Program-made: the position numbers and the translations under genes | Notes under the pieces: model-generated | Told to the model about the DNA's origin: nothing | The model's input: the letters and a program-made list of their open reading frames with translations, nothing else | The model's database searches: none | Shown: positions 26,601-37,194 of the stretch, in pieces | How positions within the stretch are numbered: position 1 is the first letter of the stretch | Layout: each line of letters starts with the position of its first letter | Source of the DNA: an uncultured Massilia sp. | Lineage (GTDB): Bacteria; Pseudomonadota; Gammaproteobacteria; Burkholderiales; Burkholderiaceae | Length of the DNA stretch: 50,941 nucleotides | Reading direction: 5' to 3' | NCBI GenBank assembly: GCA_946886065.1 | Contig: CAMPHU010000006.1 | Span: forward strand, 1-50,941

Positions 26601-27935
26601 TTATCGCGTCGGAATTCCGCCCTTGAAGTTAGCCTTGCGCAGCAGCGATTCATATTGCTGCGACATGACGTAGTTCTGCACTTGTGCCATGAAGTCCATC
26701 GTCACCACCACGATGATCAGGAGCGACGTGCCGCCGAAGTAGAAGGGAACCTTCCACTGGGCAGTCATGAACTCCGGCACCAGGCACACCAGGGTGATAT
26801 AGACCGCACCAGCCAGGGTCAGGCGCATCAGGATCTTGTCGATGTAGCGGGCAGTCTGCTCGCCCGGACGGATGCCCGGAACGAATGCACCGCTCTTCTT
26901 CAAGTTGTCCGCCGTTTCCTTGCTGTTGAATACCAGCGCGGTATAGAAGAAGCAGAAGAACACGATCGCCACCGCATACAGCAACGCGTGGATCGGCTCG
27001 CCCGGTCCCATCGACGCCGCCAGGTCCTTCAGGAACCCGATGACCGGGCTGCTGGAGTCCTTGCCGCGCGTGAACCAGTCGACGATCGTTGCCGGGAACA
27101 GGATGATCGACGAAGCGAAGATCGGCGGGATCACGCCAGCCATGTTCAGCTTCAAGGGCAGGTGGCTGGTTTGGCCACCGTAGATCTTGTTGCCGACCTG
27201 GCGCTTGGCGTAGTTGACCAGGATCTTGCGCTGGCCGCGTTCAACGAACACCACGCCAAAAGTCACTGCCACCACCAGCGCGACGATCAGGATCGCCGAG
27301 AAGCTGCCGATCGAACCGTTCGACACCAGGGTGAACAAGCCGCCCATGGCCGAAGGCAGACCCGCTGCGATACCGGCAAAGATGATGATCGAGATGCCGT
27401 TGCCGAGACCGCGTTCGGTGATCTGCTCGCCCAGCCACATGAGGAACATGGTGCCGGTCAGAAGGGTCGTGACGGTGACGAAGCGGAAACCGATGCCCGG
27501 ATCGAGCACCAGTCCCGGCTGCGCCTCGAGCGCGACCGCGATGCCGAACGCCTGGAACAGCGCCAGCGCAACCGTGAAGTAACGGGTGTACTGGGTGATC
27601 TTGCGGCGGCCGGCTTCGCCTTCCTTCTTCAGCGCCTCCAGTTGCGGCGAAACGATCGATGCGAGCTGCATGATGATCGAAGCCGAAATGTAAGGCATGA
27701 TGCCGAGAGCGAACACGGTAAAGCGGGACAGGGCGCCGCCCGAGAACATGTTGAACATGCCCAGGATGCCGCCCTCGTTCTGCTTGAACAGCGACGCGAG
27801 CTGCACCGGGTCAATCCCGGGGACCGGGATGTGAGCACCGATGCGGTACACGACCAATGCGCCAAGCAAAAACCACAGCCGGCCCCAGGGGAAGCCGGAA
27901 GCGGCGCTTTTACCAAGTTGTGAATTAGTCGCCAA
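26601..27935 (-). CDS. secY: preprotein translocase subunit SecY
   Basis: A 444-residue protein with ten membrane helices. Visible family motifs include the N-terminal helix after [20 protein letters not shown], the plug region ISASIIMQL, and the cytoplasmic loop [12 protein letters not shown]. It forms the SecYEG channel for protein export and insertion. It lies 27 bases after rplO, as in spc operons. Confidence 0.98.
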   Translation of the reverse strand: MATNSQLGKSAASGFPWGRLWFLLGALVVYRIGAHIPVPGIDPVQLASLFKQNEGGILGMFNMFSGGALSRFTVFALGIMPYISASIIMQLASIVSPQLEALKKEGEAGRRKITQYTRYFTVALALFQAFGIAVALEAQPGLVLDPGIGFRFVTVTTLLTGTMFLMWLGEQITERGLGNGISIIIFAGIAAGLPSAMGGLFTLVSNGSIGSFSAILIVALVVAVTFGVVFVERGQRKILVNYAKRQVGNKIYGGQTSHLPLKLNMAGVIPPIFASSIILFPATIVDWFTRGKDSSSPVIGFLKDLAASMGPGEPIHALLYAVAIVFFCFFYTALVFNSKETADNLKKSGAFVPGIRPGEQTARYIDKILMRLTLAGAVYITLVCLVPEFMTAQWKVPFYFGGTSLLIIVVVTMDFMAQVQNYVMSQQYESLLRKANFKGGIPTR

Positions 27936-27962
27936 TTTTTGCTCCGATCAGGCAGGCCGCAA

Positions 27963-28394
27963 TTAAGCGACCGAACCGCCAGCTGCTTCGATCGCCGCTT
28001 TCGCGCCGGCGGTCGCTTTCAGGCCCTTGAGGTTCACCGCTTTGGTGATCTCGCCGGACAGGATGACGCGGACGTCACGTGCCACGACCGACAGGATGCC
28101 TGCCTGCTTCAGCACCAGGATGTCGACATCGCCGACAGCCAGGCCGTTCAGGTCCGACAGACGCACTTCAGCCTTGAACGATGCGTTCAGCGACTTGAAG
28201 CCGCGCTTCGGCAGACGACGCTGCAGAGGCATCTGGCCGCCTTCGAAGCCGACTTTGTGGAAGCCGCCCGAACGCGATTTCTGACCCTTGTGACCGCGGC
28301 CGGCAGTCTTGCCCAGGCCCGAGCCGATACCGCGGCCAACGCGACGCTTTGCGTGCTTGGCGCCGTCAGCTGGTTGAATGGTATTGAGTTCCAT
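27963..28394 (-). CDS. rplO: 50S ribosomal protein L15
   Basis: A 143-residue protein with the Gly/Arg-rich N-terminal extension ([20 protein letters not shown]) that penetrates 23S rRNA and a C-terminal globular domain. It starts [17 protein letters not shown]. It is a late 50S assembly protein and lies 26 bases after rpmD and before secY. Confidence 0.97.
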   Translation of the reverse strand: MELNTIQPADGAKHAKRRVGRGIGSGLGKTAGRGHKGQKSRSGGFHKVGFEGGQMPLQRRLPKRGFKSLNASFKAEVRLSDLNGLAVGDVDILVLKQAGILSVVARDVRVILSGEITKAVNLKGLKATAGAKAAIEAAGGSVA

Positions 28395-28420
28395 TGATTT
28401 CTCCGTACGTAAGCCGCGGC

Positions 28421-28600
28421 TTACGAAACAACTTTAACGAGGTACGCGACTTTGTTGATCATGCCACGCACGGACGGGGTGTCCTGCAGCTCGGAAACCG
28501 AGTTGACACGACGCAGACCCAGGCCGCGCACGGTGGCACGGTGATCCTGACGGGTACCGATCAGGCCCTTGACGAGCTTGACTTTGACAGTGTTTGCCAT
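28421..28600 (-). CDS. rpmD: 50S ribosomal protein L30
   Basis: A 59-residue protein read from the ATG at 28598-28600: [20 protein letters not shown], then [12 protein letters not shown] and [15 protein letters not shown] at the end. Length equals the usual bacterial L30. It lies between rpsE and rplO in spc order. Confidence 0.96.
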   Translation of the reverse strand: MANTVKVKLVKGLIGTRQDHRATVRGLGLRRVNSVSELQDTPSVRGMINKVAYLVKVVS

Positions 28601-28611
28601 GTTTGTTCCCC

Positions 28612-29130
28612 TTAACCCAGGATGTCTTCAACCGACTTGCCGCGCTTGGCAGCGATGTCAGCCGGAGTGCTCATTTTTGCCAGACCGTCGAGGGTAGCGC
28701 GAACCAGGTTGTACGGGTTCGACGAACCGGTCGACTTGGCGACCACGTCGGTCACGCCCATCACCTCGAAGATAGCGCGCATTGCGCCACCAGCGATCAC
28801 GCCGGTACCCGGCTTGGCCGGCGACATCATGACGCGCGAGGCGCCGTGACGACCGGTAACGGTGTGGTGCAGCGTACCGTTCTTGAGGGGCACCTTGATC
28901 AGGTTGCGGCGGGCTTCTTCCATCGCTTTTTGCACGCCGACAGGAACTTCCTTCGACTTGCCCTTGCCCATGCCGATGCGGCCATCGCCGTCACCGACAA
29001 CGGTCAGCGCTGCAAAACCCATGATACGACCACCCTTCACCACCTTGGTGACGCGGTTGATCGCGATCATTTTCTCGCGCATGCCATCATCCGGCTTGTC
29101 GCTTGCCATTTTCGCTTGCATTTTTGCCAT
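28612..29130 (-). CDS. rpsE: 30S ribosomal protein S5
   Basis: A 172-residue protein with the double-stranded-RNA-binding-like N domain ([20 protein letters not shown]) and the glycine-rich loop [18 protein letters not shown], involved in decoding fidelity and spectinomycin sensitivity. A slightly longer N-terminus than E. coli S5 ([15 protein letters not shown]) is present. It lies 12 bases after rplR. Confidence 0.97.
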   Translation of the reverse strand: MAKMQAKMASDKPDDGMREKMIAINRVTKVVKGGRIMGFAALTVVGDGDGRIGMGKGKSKEVPVGVQKAMEEARRNLIKVPLKNGTLHHTVTGRHGASRVMMSPAKPGTGVIAGGAMRAIFEVMGVTDVVAKSTGSSNPYNLVRATLDGLAKMSTPADIAAKRGKSVEDILG

Positions 29131-29142
29131 GACGATTCTTCC

Positions 29143-29505
29143 TTAGAACTTCAGACCGGCTTCACGCGCGGCTTCTGCCAGCGCCTTCACACGGCCGTGG
29201 TAACGGAAACCCGAGCGGTCGAACGCAACTTCGGTGATTCCTGCTTTCAGTGCCTTCTCGGCGACGCGCTTGCCCACCAGGGCGGCAGCGGCAGCGTTGC
29301 CGCCTGCACCGCTCTTGCCGGCCAGTTCGGCGCGCACTTCTGCTTCCAGCGTCGAAGCCGACACCAGCACCTTTGCGTCCGGGCTGATCAGGTTCGCATA
29401 GATGTGCAGGTTGGTGCGGTGAACCGACAGACGGTTCACGCCCAGCTGGGCGATCTTGATGCGGGTTTGACGTCCGCGACGCAGACGCGATTCTTTCTTG
29501 TCCAT
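29143..29505 (-). CDS. rplR: 50S ribosomal protein L18
   Basis: A 120-residue protein with a basic N-terminus ([20 protein letters not shown]) and the C-terminal [20 protein letters not shown] motif typical of L18. It binds 5S rRNA with L5 and L25 in the central protuberance. Confidence 0.97.
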   Translation of the reverse strand: MDKKESRLRRGRQTRIKIAQLGVNRLSVHRTNLHIYANLISPDAKVLVSASTLEAEVRAELAGKSGAGGNAAAAALVGKRVAEKALKAGITEVAFDRSGFRYHGRVKALAEAAREAGLKF

Positions 29506-29517
29506 CGTCAGCTCCGA

Positions 29518-30051
29518 TTATTTCTTCTTGGTTTCTTTAAGCTTCACCACTTCGTCCGAATAACGGACACCCTTGCCCTTGTAAGGCTCAGGCGAGCGGT
29601 AAGCGCGCACTTCCGCGGCAACCTGGCCGACCTTTTGACGGTCGATACCCTTGATCAGGATCTCGGTCGGGGTCGGGGTGACTGCGGTGACGCCTTCCGG
29701 CATCGCGTGCAGGACCGGGTGCGAGAAGCCCAGCGACAGGTTCAGGGCGTTGCCCTGCACAGCTGCCTTGTAGCCCACGCCCACCAGGTTCAGCTTCTTC
29801 TCGAAGCCCTTGGTGACGCCGGTAACCATGTTGTTGACCAGGGCGCGCAGGGTGCCCGACATGGCGTTCGATTCACGCGAATCGTCCACCACGTCGAAGG
29901 TCAGCGTGCCGTTGTTGTTTTCCACTTTGACCAGGCCGTTCAGCGGCTGGGTCAGGGTGCCGAGCGGGCCCTTGACGGTGATCGACGACGCGTTGATGGC
30001 GACATCGGTACCTGCCGGGACGGCGATTGGCATCTTAGCTACTCGAGACAT
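29518..30051 (-). CDS. rplF: 50S ribosomal protein L6
   Basis: A 177-residue protein made of two related alpha/beta repeats. It starts [20 protein letters not shown] and ends with the family signature around [19 protein letters not shown]. It binds the base of the L7/L12 stalk and the sarcin-ricin region. Confidence 0.97.
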   Translation of the reverse strand: MSRVAKMPIAVPAGTDVAINASSITVKGPLGTLTQPLNGLVKVENNNGTLTFDVVDDSRESNAMSGTLRALVNNMVTGVTKGFEKKLNLVGVGYKAAVQGNALNLSLGFSHPVLHAMPEGVTAVTPTPTEILIKGIDRQKVGQVAAEVRAYRSPEPYKGKGVRYSDEVVKLKETKKK

Positions 30052-30060
30052 GTCTACTCC

Positions 30061-30456
30061 TTAAGCCACGTAGCACAGCACTTCGCCACCGACGCCGGTA
30101 GCACGTGCTTTGCGGTCGGTCATCACGCCTTGCGGGGTCGAGACGATTGCCACGCCCAGGCCGTTCATGACCGACGGGATTTCGTTCTTGCCCTTGTAGA
30201 CGCGCAGGCCAGGACGGGACACGCGCTCGATGCGCTCGATGACCGGACGGCCGGTGTAATACTTCAAACCGATTTTCAGTTCAGCCTTGCCACCTTCGGT
30301 GGTCACGGCGAAATCTTCAATGTAACCCTCGTCCTTCAGGACGTTGGCGATCGCAACCTTGACTTTCGACGACGGCATTGCGACCGTGGTCTTCTGGACA
30401 GTTTGTGCGTTGCGGATGCGGGTCAGCATATCGGCGATAGGATCGCTCATACTCAT
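30061..30456 (-). CDS. rpsH: 30S ribosomal protein S8
   Basis: A 131-residue protein. The start [18 protein letters not shown] matches the E. coli S8 start (MSMQDPIADML), so 30456 is kept rather than the internal ATG two codons later. The C-terminus [20 protein letters not shown] is diagnostic. S8 binds 16S helix 21 and in E. coli represses the spc operon by binding near rplE; a comparable site was not resolved here. Confidence 0.97.
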   Translation of the reverse strand: MSMSDPIADMLTRIRNAQTVQKTTVAMPSSKVKVAIANVLKDEGYIEDFAVTTEGGKAELKIGLKYYTGRPVIERIERVSRPGLRVYKGKNEIPSVMNGLGVAIVSTPQGVMTDRKARATGVGGEVLCYVA

Positions 30457-30470
30457 TGCTTATTCTCCTA

Positions 30471-30776
30471 TTACCAGCTAGCTTTGGTCATACCCGGGAT
30501 TTCGCCTTTCATGGCGAATTCGCGGAGTTTGGTGCGGGCCAGACCGAATTTACGGAAAGTACCACGTGGACGGCCGGTCATTGCGCAGCGGTTACGCTGG
30601 CGGGTCGGGGCCGAGTTGCGCGGCAGGGCCTGCAGCTTCAGGCGAGCTTCGTAACGTTCTTCTTCCGACTTCGATTGGTCGTCGATGATCGCTTTCAGAG
30701 CGGCACGCTTTGCGGCGAATTTCTCCACCAGGTCTGCACGCTTCTGTTCGCGGTTAATCAGTGCAAGTTTTGCCAT
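30471..30776 (-). CDS. rpsN: 30S ribosomal protein S14
   Basis: A 101-residue, long zinc-free form of S14: [20 protein letters not shown], with [20 protein letters not shown] in the core and GMTKASW at the end. No CxxC pair is present. It lies in the 30S head beside S3 and S10. Confidence 0.97.
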   Translation of the reverse strand: MAKLALINREQKRADLVEKFAAKRAALKAIIDDQSKSEEERYEARLKLQALPRNSAPTRQRNRCAMTGRPRGTFRKFGLARTKLREFAMKGEIPGMTKASW

Positions 30777-30780
30777 GCTC

Positions 30781-31320
30781 TTAGTTCCTGAACGGGAATT
30801 TGAAGGCGGCGAGCAGCGCTTTGGCTTCTTCGTCGGTCTTAGCGGTGGTCGTGATCGAGATGTTCATGCCACGCAGCGCGTCGATCTTGTCGTAATCGAT
30901 TTCCGGGAAGATGATCTGCTCTTTGACGCCGATGTTGTAGTTGCCACGGCCATCGAAGGATTTGCCGTTGACACCACGGAAGTCACGCACGCGCGGCAGT
31001 GCCACGGTGATGAAGCGGTCCAGGAATTCGTACATGCGGTTACCGCGCAGGGTCACCATCGTACCGATCGGGTAGCCTTCGCGGATCTTGAAACCTGCGA
31101 TTGCCTTGCGAGCCTTGGTCACGACCGGCTTCTGGCCGGCGATCTTGGTCAGGTCGCCAGTGGCGTGCTCGATGACCTTCTTGTCGGCGACAGCTTCCGA
31201 CAGACCCATGTTCAGGGTGATCTTGGTCAGACGCGGCACTTCCATGACCGACTTGTAACCGAATTTCTCGGTCAGCTCGGCGACGACTTTGTCTTTGTAA
31301 ATTTGTTGGAGACGGGCCAT
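30781..31320 (-). CDS. rplE: 50S ribosomal protein L5
   Basis: A 179-residue protein, same length as in E. coli. It starts [20 protein letters not shown] and contains [12 protein letters not shown] and [18 protein letters not shown]. It binds 5S rRNA and contacts the P-site tRNA and S13. It lies four bases before rpsN, suggesting coupling. Confidence 0.97.
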   Translation of the reverse strand: MARLQQIYKDKVVAELTEKFGYKSVMEVPRLTKITLNMGLSEAVADKKVIEHATGDLTKIAGQKPVVTKARKAIAGFKIREGYPIGTMVTLRGNRMYEFLDRFITVALPRVRDFRGVNGKSFDGRGNYNIGVKEQIIFPEIDYDKIDALRGMNISITTTAKTDEEAKALLAAFKFPFRN

Positions 31321-31325
31321 TGTTC

Positions 31326-31640
31326 TTACCCCTTCACTACTTCGCCGTTCGACTTGAAGACGCGGACTTTTTTGCCGTCCACATCCTTGAAGCCCACGCG
31401 GTCTGCCTTGCCGGTCGCTGCGTTGAACAGAGCGACGTTCGAGACGTGAATCGGCATAGTCTTGTCGACGATACCACCAGTGTTACCGGTCATCGGGTTC
31501 GGCTTGGTCGCCTTCTTGGCGACGTTGACGCCCTCGACGATGACGTGCTCAGCGTCTACACGCTTCTGAACGACGCCACGCTTGCCCTTGTCCTTACCGG
31601 CCAGAACGATGACTTCGTCGTTTTTACGAATCTTATCCAT
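31326..31640 (-). CDS. rplX: 50S ribosomal protein L24
   Basis: A 104-residue protein with an N-terminal KOW motif ([20 protein letters not shown]) and the loop [20 protein letters not shown]. It initiates 50S assembly near the exit tunnel. It lies nine bases after rplN. Confidence 0.97.
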   Translation of the reverse strand: MDKIRKNDEVIVLAGKDKGKRGVVQKRVDAEHVIVEGVNVAKKATKPNPMTGNTGGIVDKTMPIHVSNVALFNAATGKADRVGFKDVDGKKVRVFKSNGEVVKG

Positions 31641-31649
31641 TGCGACTCC

Positions 31650-32018
31650 TTACAGAACTTCAGGTGCCAGGGACACGATCTTCATGAACTTCTCGGTACG
31701 CAGCTCGCGCGTCACCGGTCCGAAGATACGGGTACCGATCGGCTCCAGCTTGCTGTTCAGGAGCACGGCGGCGTTGCCGTCGAACTTGACCAGGGAACCG
31801 TCCTGGCGGCGCACACCTTTGGCGGTACGCACAACCACGGCGTTGTAAATTTCACCTTTTTTGACGCGACCACGCGGCGCAGCCACCTTGACGGTGACCT
31901 TGATGATGTCGCCAATGCTCGCATAACGGCGTTTCGAGCCGCCCAACACCTTGATGCACAGAACTTCCTTGGCACCGGTGTTGTCGGCCACTTCGAGCCG
32001 GCTTTCGGTTTGAATCAT
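31650..32018 (-). CDS. rplN: 50S ribosomal protein L14
   Basis: A 122-residue beta-barrel protein: [20 protein letters not shown], with [20 protein letters not shown] and [10 protein letters not shown]. It lies at the subunit interface. As first gene of the classical spc unit it follows a 236-base gap carrying two hairpins after rpsQ. Confidence 0.97.
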   Translation of the reverse strand: MIQTESRLEVADNTGAKEVLCIKVLGGSKRRYASIGDIIKVTVKVAAPRGRVKKGEIYNAVVVRTAKGVRRQDGSLVKFDGNAAVLLNSKLEPIGTRIFGPVTRELRTEKFMKIVSLAPEVL

Positions 32019-32254
32019 AGTATTTTCTTTCCCAACTTAAGCCGTAGAAAACCCCACGGAGAACCGTGGGCCTGCGGTCAGTCTTGGTCCCGCCGGCACG
32101 CCCCTGCTGGAGCATGACGATTGGGTGATTGGACTTTCCAATAACTTTCGCTACACAGGCCGCCGACATCGCGGGGGACATACTGCGGCAACACATGAAC
32201 GAAGCCCGCTAGTATCCCAGATACCAGCGGGCCACGCAAGACAAATTTTAAGGC
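32019..32254 (-). promoter_or_regulatory. S10/spc operon boundary between rpsQ and rplN
   Basis: This 236-base non-coding gap holds two minus-strand hairpins. A twelve-base stem with one G-U pair (32205-32231) lies 23 bases after the rpsQ stop, and CCCACGG-TTCT-CCGTGGG followed by GTTTT (32048-32070) lies 29 bases before rplN. The first could end the S10 unit; the second could attenuate spc. The spc promoter of other bacteria lies here, but I see no convincing -35/-10 pair. Confidence 0.55.
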
Positions 32255-32527
32255 TTAGATGACCTGTGCTTGTTGCACAACACGGGTCACGGTCCAGGCC
32301 TTCGTCTTCGAGATCGGGCGACCTTCCGTGATCTCGACCGTGTCACCGGTCTTGACCTGGTTGGTCTCGTCGTGCGCGTGGTACTTGTTCGAGCGCACGA
32401 TGATCTTGCCATACAGCGGGTGCTTGACGTGACGCTCGATCAGGACGGTCACCGTCTTGTCCATTTTGTCGGACACGACCTTGCCGACCAGCGTACGCTT
32501 CAGCGCCGTTTTAGTGGTGTCGTTCAT
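32255..32527 (-). CDS. rpsQ: 30S ribosomal protein S17
   Basis: A 90-residue OB-fold protein: [20 protein letters not shown] and [20 protein letters not shown] are diagnostic. A six-residue N-terminal extension is seen relative to E. coli. It overlaps rpmC by four bases and is the last gene before the operon boundary. Confidence 0.97.
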   Translation of the reverse strand: MNDTTKTALKRTLVGKVVSDKMDKTVTVLIERHVKHPLYGKIIVRSNKYHAHDETNQVKTGDTVEITEGRPISKTKAWTVTRVVQQAQVI

Positions 32528-32721
32528 TTGGCTTCCTTCGAGTTCATCACAGTCTTCACACGCGCGATATCGCGACGTACTTTCTTGAGCTGCGCGGTGT
32601 TCGCCAGCTGCTGGGTAGCCAGCTGCATGCGCAGGCCGAACTGGGCCTTCAGCAGCTCATTCAGCTCCTTCTGCAGGGCGTCCTGGTCTTTGCCGCGGAG
32701 TTCCGATGCTTTCATATTCAA
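32524..32721 (-). CDS. rpmC: 50S ribosomal protein L29
   Basis: A 65-residue helical protein: [20 protein letters not shown], with [20 protein letters not shown]. It lies at the exit tunnel near L23 and the trigger-factor site. It starts six bases after rplP and overlaps rpsQ by four bases. Confidence 0.97.
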   Translation of the reverse strand: MNMKASELRGKDQDALQKELNELLKAQFGLRMQLATQQLANTAQLKKVRRDIARVKTVMNSKEAK

Positions 32722-32727
32722 CTCCTG

Positions 32728-33147
32728 TTATTGGCCGACTTGGCGCACCACGAAGGTGGTTGCCAGCGGCAGTTTGGCAGCGGCCAGGCGGAACGCTTCG
32801 CGCGCCAGTTCTTCTGCGACGCCGTCCATCTCGTACAGGACTTTGCCTGGCTGGATTTCAGCGACGTAGTACTCCGGGTTACCCTTACCGTTACCCATAC
32901 GGACTTCGGCCGGCTTGTTCGAAATCGGCTTGTCCGGGAAGATACGGATCCAGATACGGCCGCCACGCTTGATGTGACGGGTCATCGCACGACGTGCCGC
33001 TTCGATCTGGCGTGCGGTGATACGGCCGCGGGCAACTGCCTTCAGGCCGAATTCGCCGAACGACACAGCGGTGCCGCGGGTGTGCGAGATGCCGGTGTTA
33101 CGGCCCTTCTGCTCTTTACGATACTTTCTGCGGGATGGCTGCAGCAT
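32728..33147 (-). CDS. rplP: 50S ribosomal protein L16
   Basis: A 139-residue protein: [20 protein letters not shown], with [20 protein letters not shown] and [20 protein letters not shown], the loop that lies near the A-site tRNA elbow. It follows rpsC by two bases. Confidence 0.97.
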   Translation of the reverse strand: MLQPSRRKYRKEQKGRNTGISHTRGTAVSFGEFGLKAVARGRITARQIEAARRAMTRHIKRGGRIWIRIFPDKPISNKPAEVRMGNGKGNPEYYVAEIQPGKVLYEMDGVAEELAREAFRLAAAKLPLATTFVVRQVGQ

Positions 33148-33149
33148 CT

Positions 33150-33944
33150 TTATTCTCCTGCTTTCTCAGCCGGCTTGGCAGCGGCGCGACGACCTGCTGG
33201 AGCGGCTCCTGGTTTGGCGCCTGGGCGCGGACGGCCGCCCGGCTTGCCATCATCGCGACGCGGGCCGCGTGGCTTCTTCTCATCGGCCGGGACGTCGATC
33301 ACAGGTGCTTCGCCGGTCGGCGAACGGTCGCCCTTGTAGACCCAGACCTTGACGCCGATGATGCCGTAGGTGGTCGATGCTTCGCTGGTGCCGTAGTCGA
33401 TATCGGCGCGCAGGGTGTGCAGAGGCACACGGCCTTCGCGGTACCATTCGGTACGTGCGATCTCGATGCCGTTCAGGCGGCCCGACGACATGATCTTGAT
33501 GCCGACGGCGCCCAGGCGCATTGCGTTCTGCATGGCGCGCTTCATCGCGCGGCGGAACATGATGCGCTTTTCGAGCTGCTGCGAGATCGAGTCGGCGATC
33601 AGCTGCGAGTCGATTTCCGGCTTGCGGATCTCTTCGATATTGACGTGCACGGGCACGCCCATGATCTTCGCCAGCGACGACTTCAGCACTTCGATGTCTT
33701 CGCCCTTCTTGCCGATCACGACGCCAGGACGCGACGAGTAGATGGTGAAGCGCGCGTTCTTGGCAGGACGCTCGATGACGACGCGGCCGACCGAAGCGTT
33801 CTTCAGCTTCTTCTTCAGGAAAGCGCGTGCTTCCAGGTCTTCCTTCAGCATCTCGGCGAAGTTGCCGTTGCCAGCGTACCAGCGCGACGCCCAGTTACGG
33901 GTGACCGCCAGGCGGAAGCCGGTTGGGTGGATTTTCTGACCCAT
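33150..33944 (-). CDS. rpsC: 30S ribosomal protein S3 with C-terminal extension
   Basis: A 264-residue protein, about 30 residues longer than E. coli S3 (233). The KH domain is visible ([20 protein letters not shown]) after [20 protein letters not shown], and the C domain includes [20 protein letters not shown]. The extra tail is low-complexity, rich in Pro, Ala, Gly, Arg and Lys (for example [20 protein letters not shown]). Such tails occur in betaproteobacterial S3. S3 lines the mRNA entry tunnel. Confidence 0.97.
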   Translation of the reverse strand: MGQKIHPTGFRLAVTRNWASRWYAGNGNFAEMLKEDLEARAFLKKKLKNASVGRVVIERPAKNARFTIYSSRPGVVIGKKGEDIEVLKSSLAKIMGVPVHVNIEEIRKPEIDSQLIADSISQQLEKRIMFRRAMKRAMQNAMRLGAVGIKIMSSGRLNGIEIARTEWYREGRVPLHTLRADIDYGTSEASTTYGIIGVKVWVYKGDRSPTGEAPVIDVPADEKKPRGPRRDDGKPGGRPRPGAKPGAAPAGRRAAAKPAEKAGE

Positions 33945-33955
33945 CGTATGACCCC

Positions 33956-34285
33956 TTAGTTACCGACAGTCACGTAGATGTGACAGGATTGTTTCGAAAT
34001 GCGATCGCCGCGGCCCTTCGCACGTGCGGTGAAGCGCTTCAGGATCGGGCCCTTTTCGACGTAGATCTGGGTGACCTTCAGCTCGTCGATGTCGGCGCCA
34101 TCATTGTGTTCCGCGTTGGCGATCGCCGACTCGAGAACCTTCTTGATGATGGTCGCGCCCTTCTTCGGGCTGAACTGCAGAATGTTGAGTGCTGCGTCAA
34201 CCTTCTTGCCACGGATCAGGTCGGCAACCAGGCGGCCTTTTTGTTCCGACAGGCGAACGCCTTTGAGGATTGCTTTAGTTTCCAT
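33956..34285 (-). CDS. rplV: 50S ribosomal protein L22
   Basis: A 109-residue protein: [20 protein letters not shown], with the tunnel-reaching hairpin region around [21 protein letters not shown]22 hairpin changes give macrolide resistance in other bacteria; nothing unusual is evident here. Its start overlaps the rpsS stop by one base. Confidence 0.97.
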   Translation of the reverse strand: METKAILKGVRLSEQKGRLVADLIRGKKVDAALNILQFSPKKGATIIKKVLESAIANAEHNDGADIDELKVTQIYVEKGPILKRFTARAKGRGDRISKQSCHIYVTVGN

Positions 34286-34560
34286 TATCGTTTCGCCTTC
34301 TTGTCAGCAGCGTGGCCCTTGAACGTACGGGTCAGCGCGAATTCGCCGAGCTTGTGGCCGACCATGTTCTCCGAGACGTACACCGGCACGTGCAGCTTGC
34401 CGTTGTGGACGGCAATGGTCAGACCGATGAAGTCAGGAGTGATCGTCGAGCGGCGCGACCAGGTTTTGACTGGCTTCTTGTCTTTGGTCGCTTGCGCGGC
34501 TTCGACCTTCTTCACCAGGTGGGCGTCAATGAACGGCCCTTTTTTCAATGAACGAGTCAT
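34285..34560 (-). CDS. rpsS: 30S ribosomal protein S19
   Basis: A 91-residue protein: [20 protein letters not shown] and [20 protein letters not shown] are diagnostic. It is in the 30S head with S13. It follows rplB by ten bases and overlaps rplV by one base. Confidence 0.97.
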   Translation of the reverse strand: MTRSLKKGPFIDAHLVKKVEAAQATKDKKPVKTWSRRSTITPDFIGLTIAVHNGKLHVPVYVSENMVGHKLGEFALTRTFKGHAADKKAKR

Positions 34561-34570
34561 GTTTTATCCC

Positions 34571-35398
34571 TTATTTCTTGCCGCGGCGCGAGACGATCAT
34601 CGACGAAGTGCGCTTGTTCGAACGCGTCTTCTTGCCCTTGGTCTGCTGGCCCCATGGCGACACCGGATGGCGACCTGCTGCCGTACGGCCTTCACCACCA
34701 CCGTGCGGGTGGTCGATCGGGTTCATCACGACACCGCGGACGGTCGGACGCACACCGCGCCAACGCATCGCACCGGCTTTACCGATCTTGCGCAGGCTGT
34801 GCTCGGCGTTGCCGACTTCACCCACGGTTGCACGGCACTCGATGTGCACGCGACGGACTTCACCCGAGCGCAGGCGAACCTGTGCGTAGGTGCCTTCGCG
34901 GGCCATCAGGACCACGGCGGCGCCGGCGGTGCGGGCCATCTGTGCGCCCTTACCCGGCAGCATTTCGACGCAGTTCATCACGGTACCAACCGGGATGTTG
35001 CGGATCGGCAGGCAGTTACCGGCCTTGATCGGTGCTTCCGCGCCGTTCATGACGGTGTCGCCCACAGCCATGCCCTTGGTGGCGATGATGTACGCACGGT
35101 GACCGTCGGCGTAGCACAGCAGAGCGATGTGCGCGGTACGGTTCGGGTCGTATTCGATACGCTCGACCTTGGCAGGGATGCCGTCCTTGTTGCGCTTGAA
35201 GTCAACCAGGCGGTAGTGCTGCTTGTGGCCACCGCCGATGTGGCGGGTGGTGATGTGACCGTTGTTGTTACGGCCAGCAGTCTTCGATTTCTTTTCAACC
35301 AGGGCTGCGAACGGACGGCCTTTGTACAGGCCTTCGGTCACAACTTTCACCATGCCGCGACGGCCTGGGGAGGTTGGCTTCATCTTAACGAGTGCCAT
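34571..35398 (-). CDS. rplB: 50S ribosomal protein L2
   Basis: A 275-residue protein with the OB fold and SH3-like barrel and the conserved C-terminal loop [20 protein letters not shown], which contains the histidine implicated in peptidyl-transferase function and subunit association. It starts [20 protein letters not shown] and overlaps rplW by one base. Confidence 0.98.
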   Translation of the reverse strand: MALVKMKPTSPGRRGMVKVVTEGLYKGRPFAALVEKKSKTAGRNNNGHITTRHIGGGHKQHYRLVDFKRNKDGIPAKVERIEYDPNRTAHIALLCYADGHRAYIIATKGMAVGDTVMNGAEAPIKAGNCLPIRNIPVGTVMNCVEMLPGKGAQMARTAGAAVVLMAREGTYAQVRLRSGEVRRVHIECRATVGEVGNAEHSLRKIGKAGAMRWRGVRPTVRGVVMNPIDHPHGGGEGRTAAGRHPVSPWGQQTKGKKTRSNKRTSSMIVSRRGKK

Positions 35399-35715
35399 TA
35401 TTTAGCCTCCTCGACAAAATTGATTTCCTGGCCCGGCTTCAGGCACACGAAAGCACGCTTGGTGTGGTTGCGGCGGCCGTTGAAACGGCCCGAGCGCTTC
35501 TGCTTGCCTTCGCGGTTCACGGTTTGCACCGATTCCACTTCGACCTTGAACAGCAGCTCGACGGCAGCCTTGATTTCTGGCTTGGTCGCGTCCGGCAGAA
35601 CCTTGAACACGATCTGCTCGTTCTTTTCCGCGACGAAGGTCGCTTTTTCGGAAATGACCGGAGCCAGCAGCACCTTCATCAGGCGCTCTTCGCTAAATTT
35701 GATTGCGGCGCTCAT
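35398..35715 (-). CDS. rplW: 50S ribosomal protein L23
   Basis: A 105-residue protein: [20 protein letters not shown] and [20 protein letters not shown] are typical. It forms the main chaperone and SRP docking site at the tunnel exit. It overlaps rplD by four bases and rplB by one. Confidence 0.97.
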   Translation of the reverse strand: MSAAIKFSEERLMKVLLAPVISEKATFVAEKNEQIVFKVLPDATKPEIKAAVELLFKVEVESVQTVNREGKQKRSGRFNGRRNHTKRAFVCLKPGQEINFVEEAK

Positions 35716-36332
35716 GCGTACATCTCCTCGATCTTGGCCAGAGCAGCTTTGGTGACCAGGACTTTCTTGTAGAACACCAGCGACATCGGGTCAGCAGCCT
35801 TCGGCTCGACGACCAGCACGTTCGGCAGGTTACGCGAGGCGAGCAGCAGGTTTTCGTCGATGGTGTCGGTGATCACGAGGACCGATTCCAGGCCCATGCC
35901 CTGCAGCTTTTGCGACAGCAGCTTGGTTTTCGGAGCTTCGATCGACAGGTTCTCAACCACGTTCAGGCGGCCTTCGCGGGCCAGCTGCGAGAAGATCGAG
36001 CAGATACCTGCACGGAACATCTTCTTGTTGACCTTGTGCGAGAAGTTCTCGTCCGGGGTGTTCGGGAAGATACGACCACCGCCGCGCCACAGAGGCGACG
36101 ACGACATACCAGCACGAGCGCGGCCGGTGCCCTTCTGGCGCCATGGCTTCTTCGTGGTGTGGCTGACTTCTTCGCGGTCTTTCTGCTTGCGGTTGCCGCT
36201 ACGTGCGTTGGCGGCGTAAGCGACCACGATCTGGTGGATCAGGGCTTCGTTGTATTCGCGGCCGAACACGGTGTCGGCAGCTGCAACGCCTGCGCCAGCT
36301 TGACCTTGCTCATTCAGGAGCTGAAGTTCCAT
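35712..36332 (-). CDS. rplD: 50S ribosomal protein L4
   Basis: A 206-residue protein with the tunnel loop [20 protein letters not shown] and the Rossmann-like body ([20 protein letters not shown]). In E. coli L4 also represses the S10 operon through its leader. Here the operon starts at rplC and has a leader hairpin, so that control could persist on a different leader. It starts two bases after rplC. Confidence 0.97.
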   Translation of the reverse strand: MELQLLNEQGQAGAGVAAADTVFGREYNEALIHQIVVAYAANARSGNRKQKDREEVSHTTKKPWRQKGTGRARAGMSSSPLWRGGGRIFPNTPDENFSHKVNKKMFRAGICSIFSQLAREGRLNVVENLSIEAPKTKLLSQKLQGMGLESVLVITDTIDENLLLASRNLPNVLVVEPKAADPMSLVFYKKVLVTKAALAKIEEMYA

Positions 36333-36334
36333 AT

Positions 36335-36991
36335 TTAAGCTCCTTTCTTGGCTTTGGTTTTGACAGCCGGCTTGACAACCACTTGGCCGTTCTTGGCGCC
36401 AGGAACGGCACCTTTGACCATCAGCAGTTGACGCTCAGCGTCGATGCGGGCGATTTCCAGGTTCTGGGTGGTGACGGTAACGTCGCCCATGTGACCGGTC
36501 ATGCGCTTACCCGGGAACACGCGGCCCGGATCCTGGGCCATACCGATGGAGCCAGGAACGTTGTGCGAACGCGAGTTACCGTGGGTCTGACGACCCGACG
36601 AGAAGTTGTAACGCTTGATGGTACCGGCGTAGCCCTTACCGATCGAGGTGCCTTGCACGTCGATTTTCTGGCCCACTTCGAACATCGAAGCATTGATGGT
36701 GTCGCCGGCTTTGAGTTCAGCGGCTTTGGTGGAATCGATGCGGAATTCCTTCAGCATCGTACCGGCTTCGACGCCAGCCTTGGCGTAGTGACCGGCGGCG
36801 GCCTTGTTCACGCGGGAAGCGCGACGTTGACCGAAGACGACCTGAACAGCGGTATAACCGTCAGTTTCAGGAGTTTTGACTTGCGCAACACGGTTGTTCG
36901 ACACGTCCAGGACGGTGACAGGGATCGAATCGCCGTCATCCGTAAAGATACGCATCATGCCAACCTTGCGACCGAGAAGGCCCAGGCTCAT
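36335..36991 (-). CDS. rplC: 50S ribosomal protein L3
   Basis: A 218-residue protein: [20 protein letters not shown], with the central extension [20 protein letters not shown] that reaches the peptidyl-transferase centre. It is one of the first 50S assembly proteins. It is normally the second S10-operon gene after rpsJ, but here it is the first gene of its unit. A good promoter lies about 90-120 bases upstream and rpsJ is 13.4 kb away. Confidence 0.98.
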   Translation of the reverse strand: MSLGLLGRKVGMMRIFTDDGDSIPVTVLDVSNNRVAQVKTPETDGYTAVQVVFGQRRASRVNKAAAGHYAKAGVEAGTMLKEFRIDSTKAAELKAGDTINASMFEVGQKIDVQGTSIGKGYAGTIKRYNFSSGRQTHGNSRSHNVPGSIGMAQDPGRVFPGKRMTGHMGDVTVTTQNLEIARIDAERQLLMVKGAVPGAKNGQVVVKPAVKTKAKKGA

Positions 36992-37038
36992 TTTTTCTCC
37001 ATTCCCACCTACGATTGGGCGGGGGTAGTTGAACTACT

Positions 37039-37070
37039 AAAAAATATGGGTCAAAAAAGATAGACCCATA
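37039..37070 (-). terminator. leader attenuator upstream of rplC
   Basis: On the minus strand TATGGGTC, a ten-base loop, and GACCCATA are followed by six T residues. The eight-base stem and U-tract have the form of an intrinsic terminator, placed between the predicted promoter and rplC. A regulatory role is inferred. Confidence 0.65.
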
Positions 37071-37082
37071 CCGAAGCCGGCT

Positions 37083-37111
37083 AGTATAGCGTGCAAACGA
37101 CGACGGCGCAA
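37083..37111 (-). promoter_or_regulatory. predicted sigma70 promoter of the rplC operon
   Basis: On the minus strand TTGCGC (37106-37111) and TATACT (37083-37088) are separated by exactly 17 bases, close to consensus. The predicted transcription start is near 37076. The inverted repeat GCAACAGA/TCTGTTGC (37108-37115 and 37137-37144) overlaps the -35 element; read on the plus strand it is followed by five T residues. Confidence 0.7.
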
Positions 37112-37194
37112 CAGAAGAATCGGGCGCGTAGCCGGCTCTGTTGCGTTTTTCGCATAATGGAGAGAGCGAGGAATCCGTTCTAGCTGAACGGCAC

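Noticed and set aside
31852..32196. 114-residue ORF overlapping the start of rplN
   Set aside because: It runs out of frame through rplN coding sequence and its unique part has no ribosome-binding site or recognisable pattern.
37107..37150. Plus-strand terminator (CGCAACAGA/TCTGTTGCG plus five T)
   Set aside because: No plus-strand gene precedes it; the dyad more likely belongs to the minus-strand rplC promoter region, so it was not listed separately.
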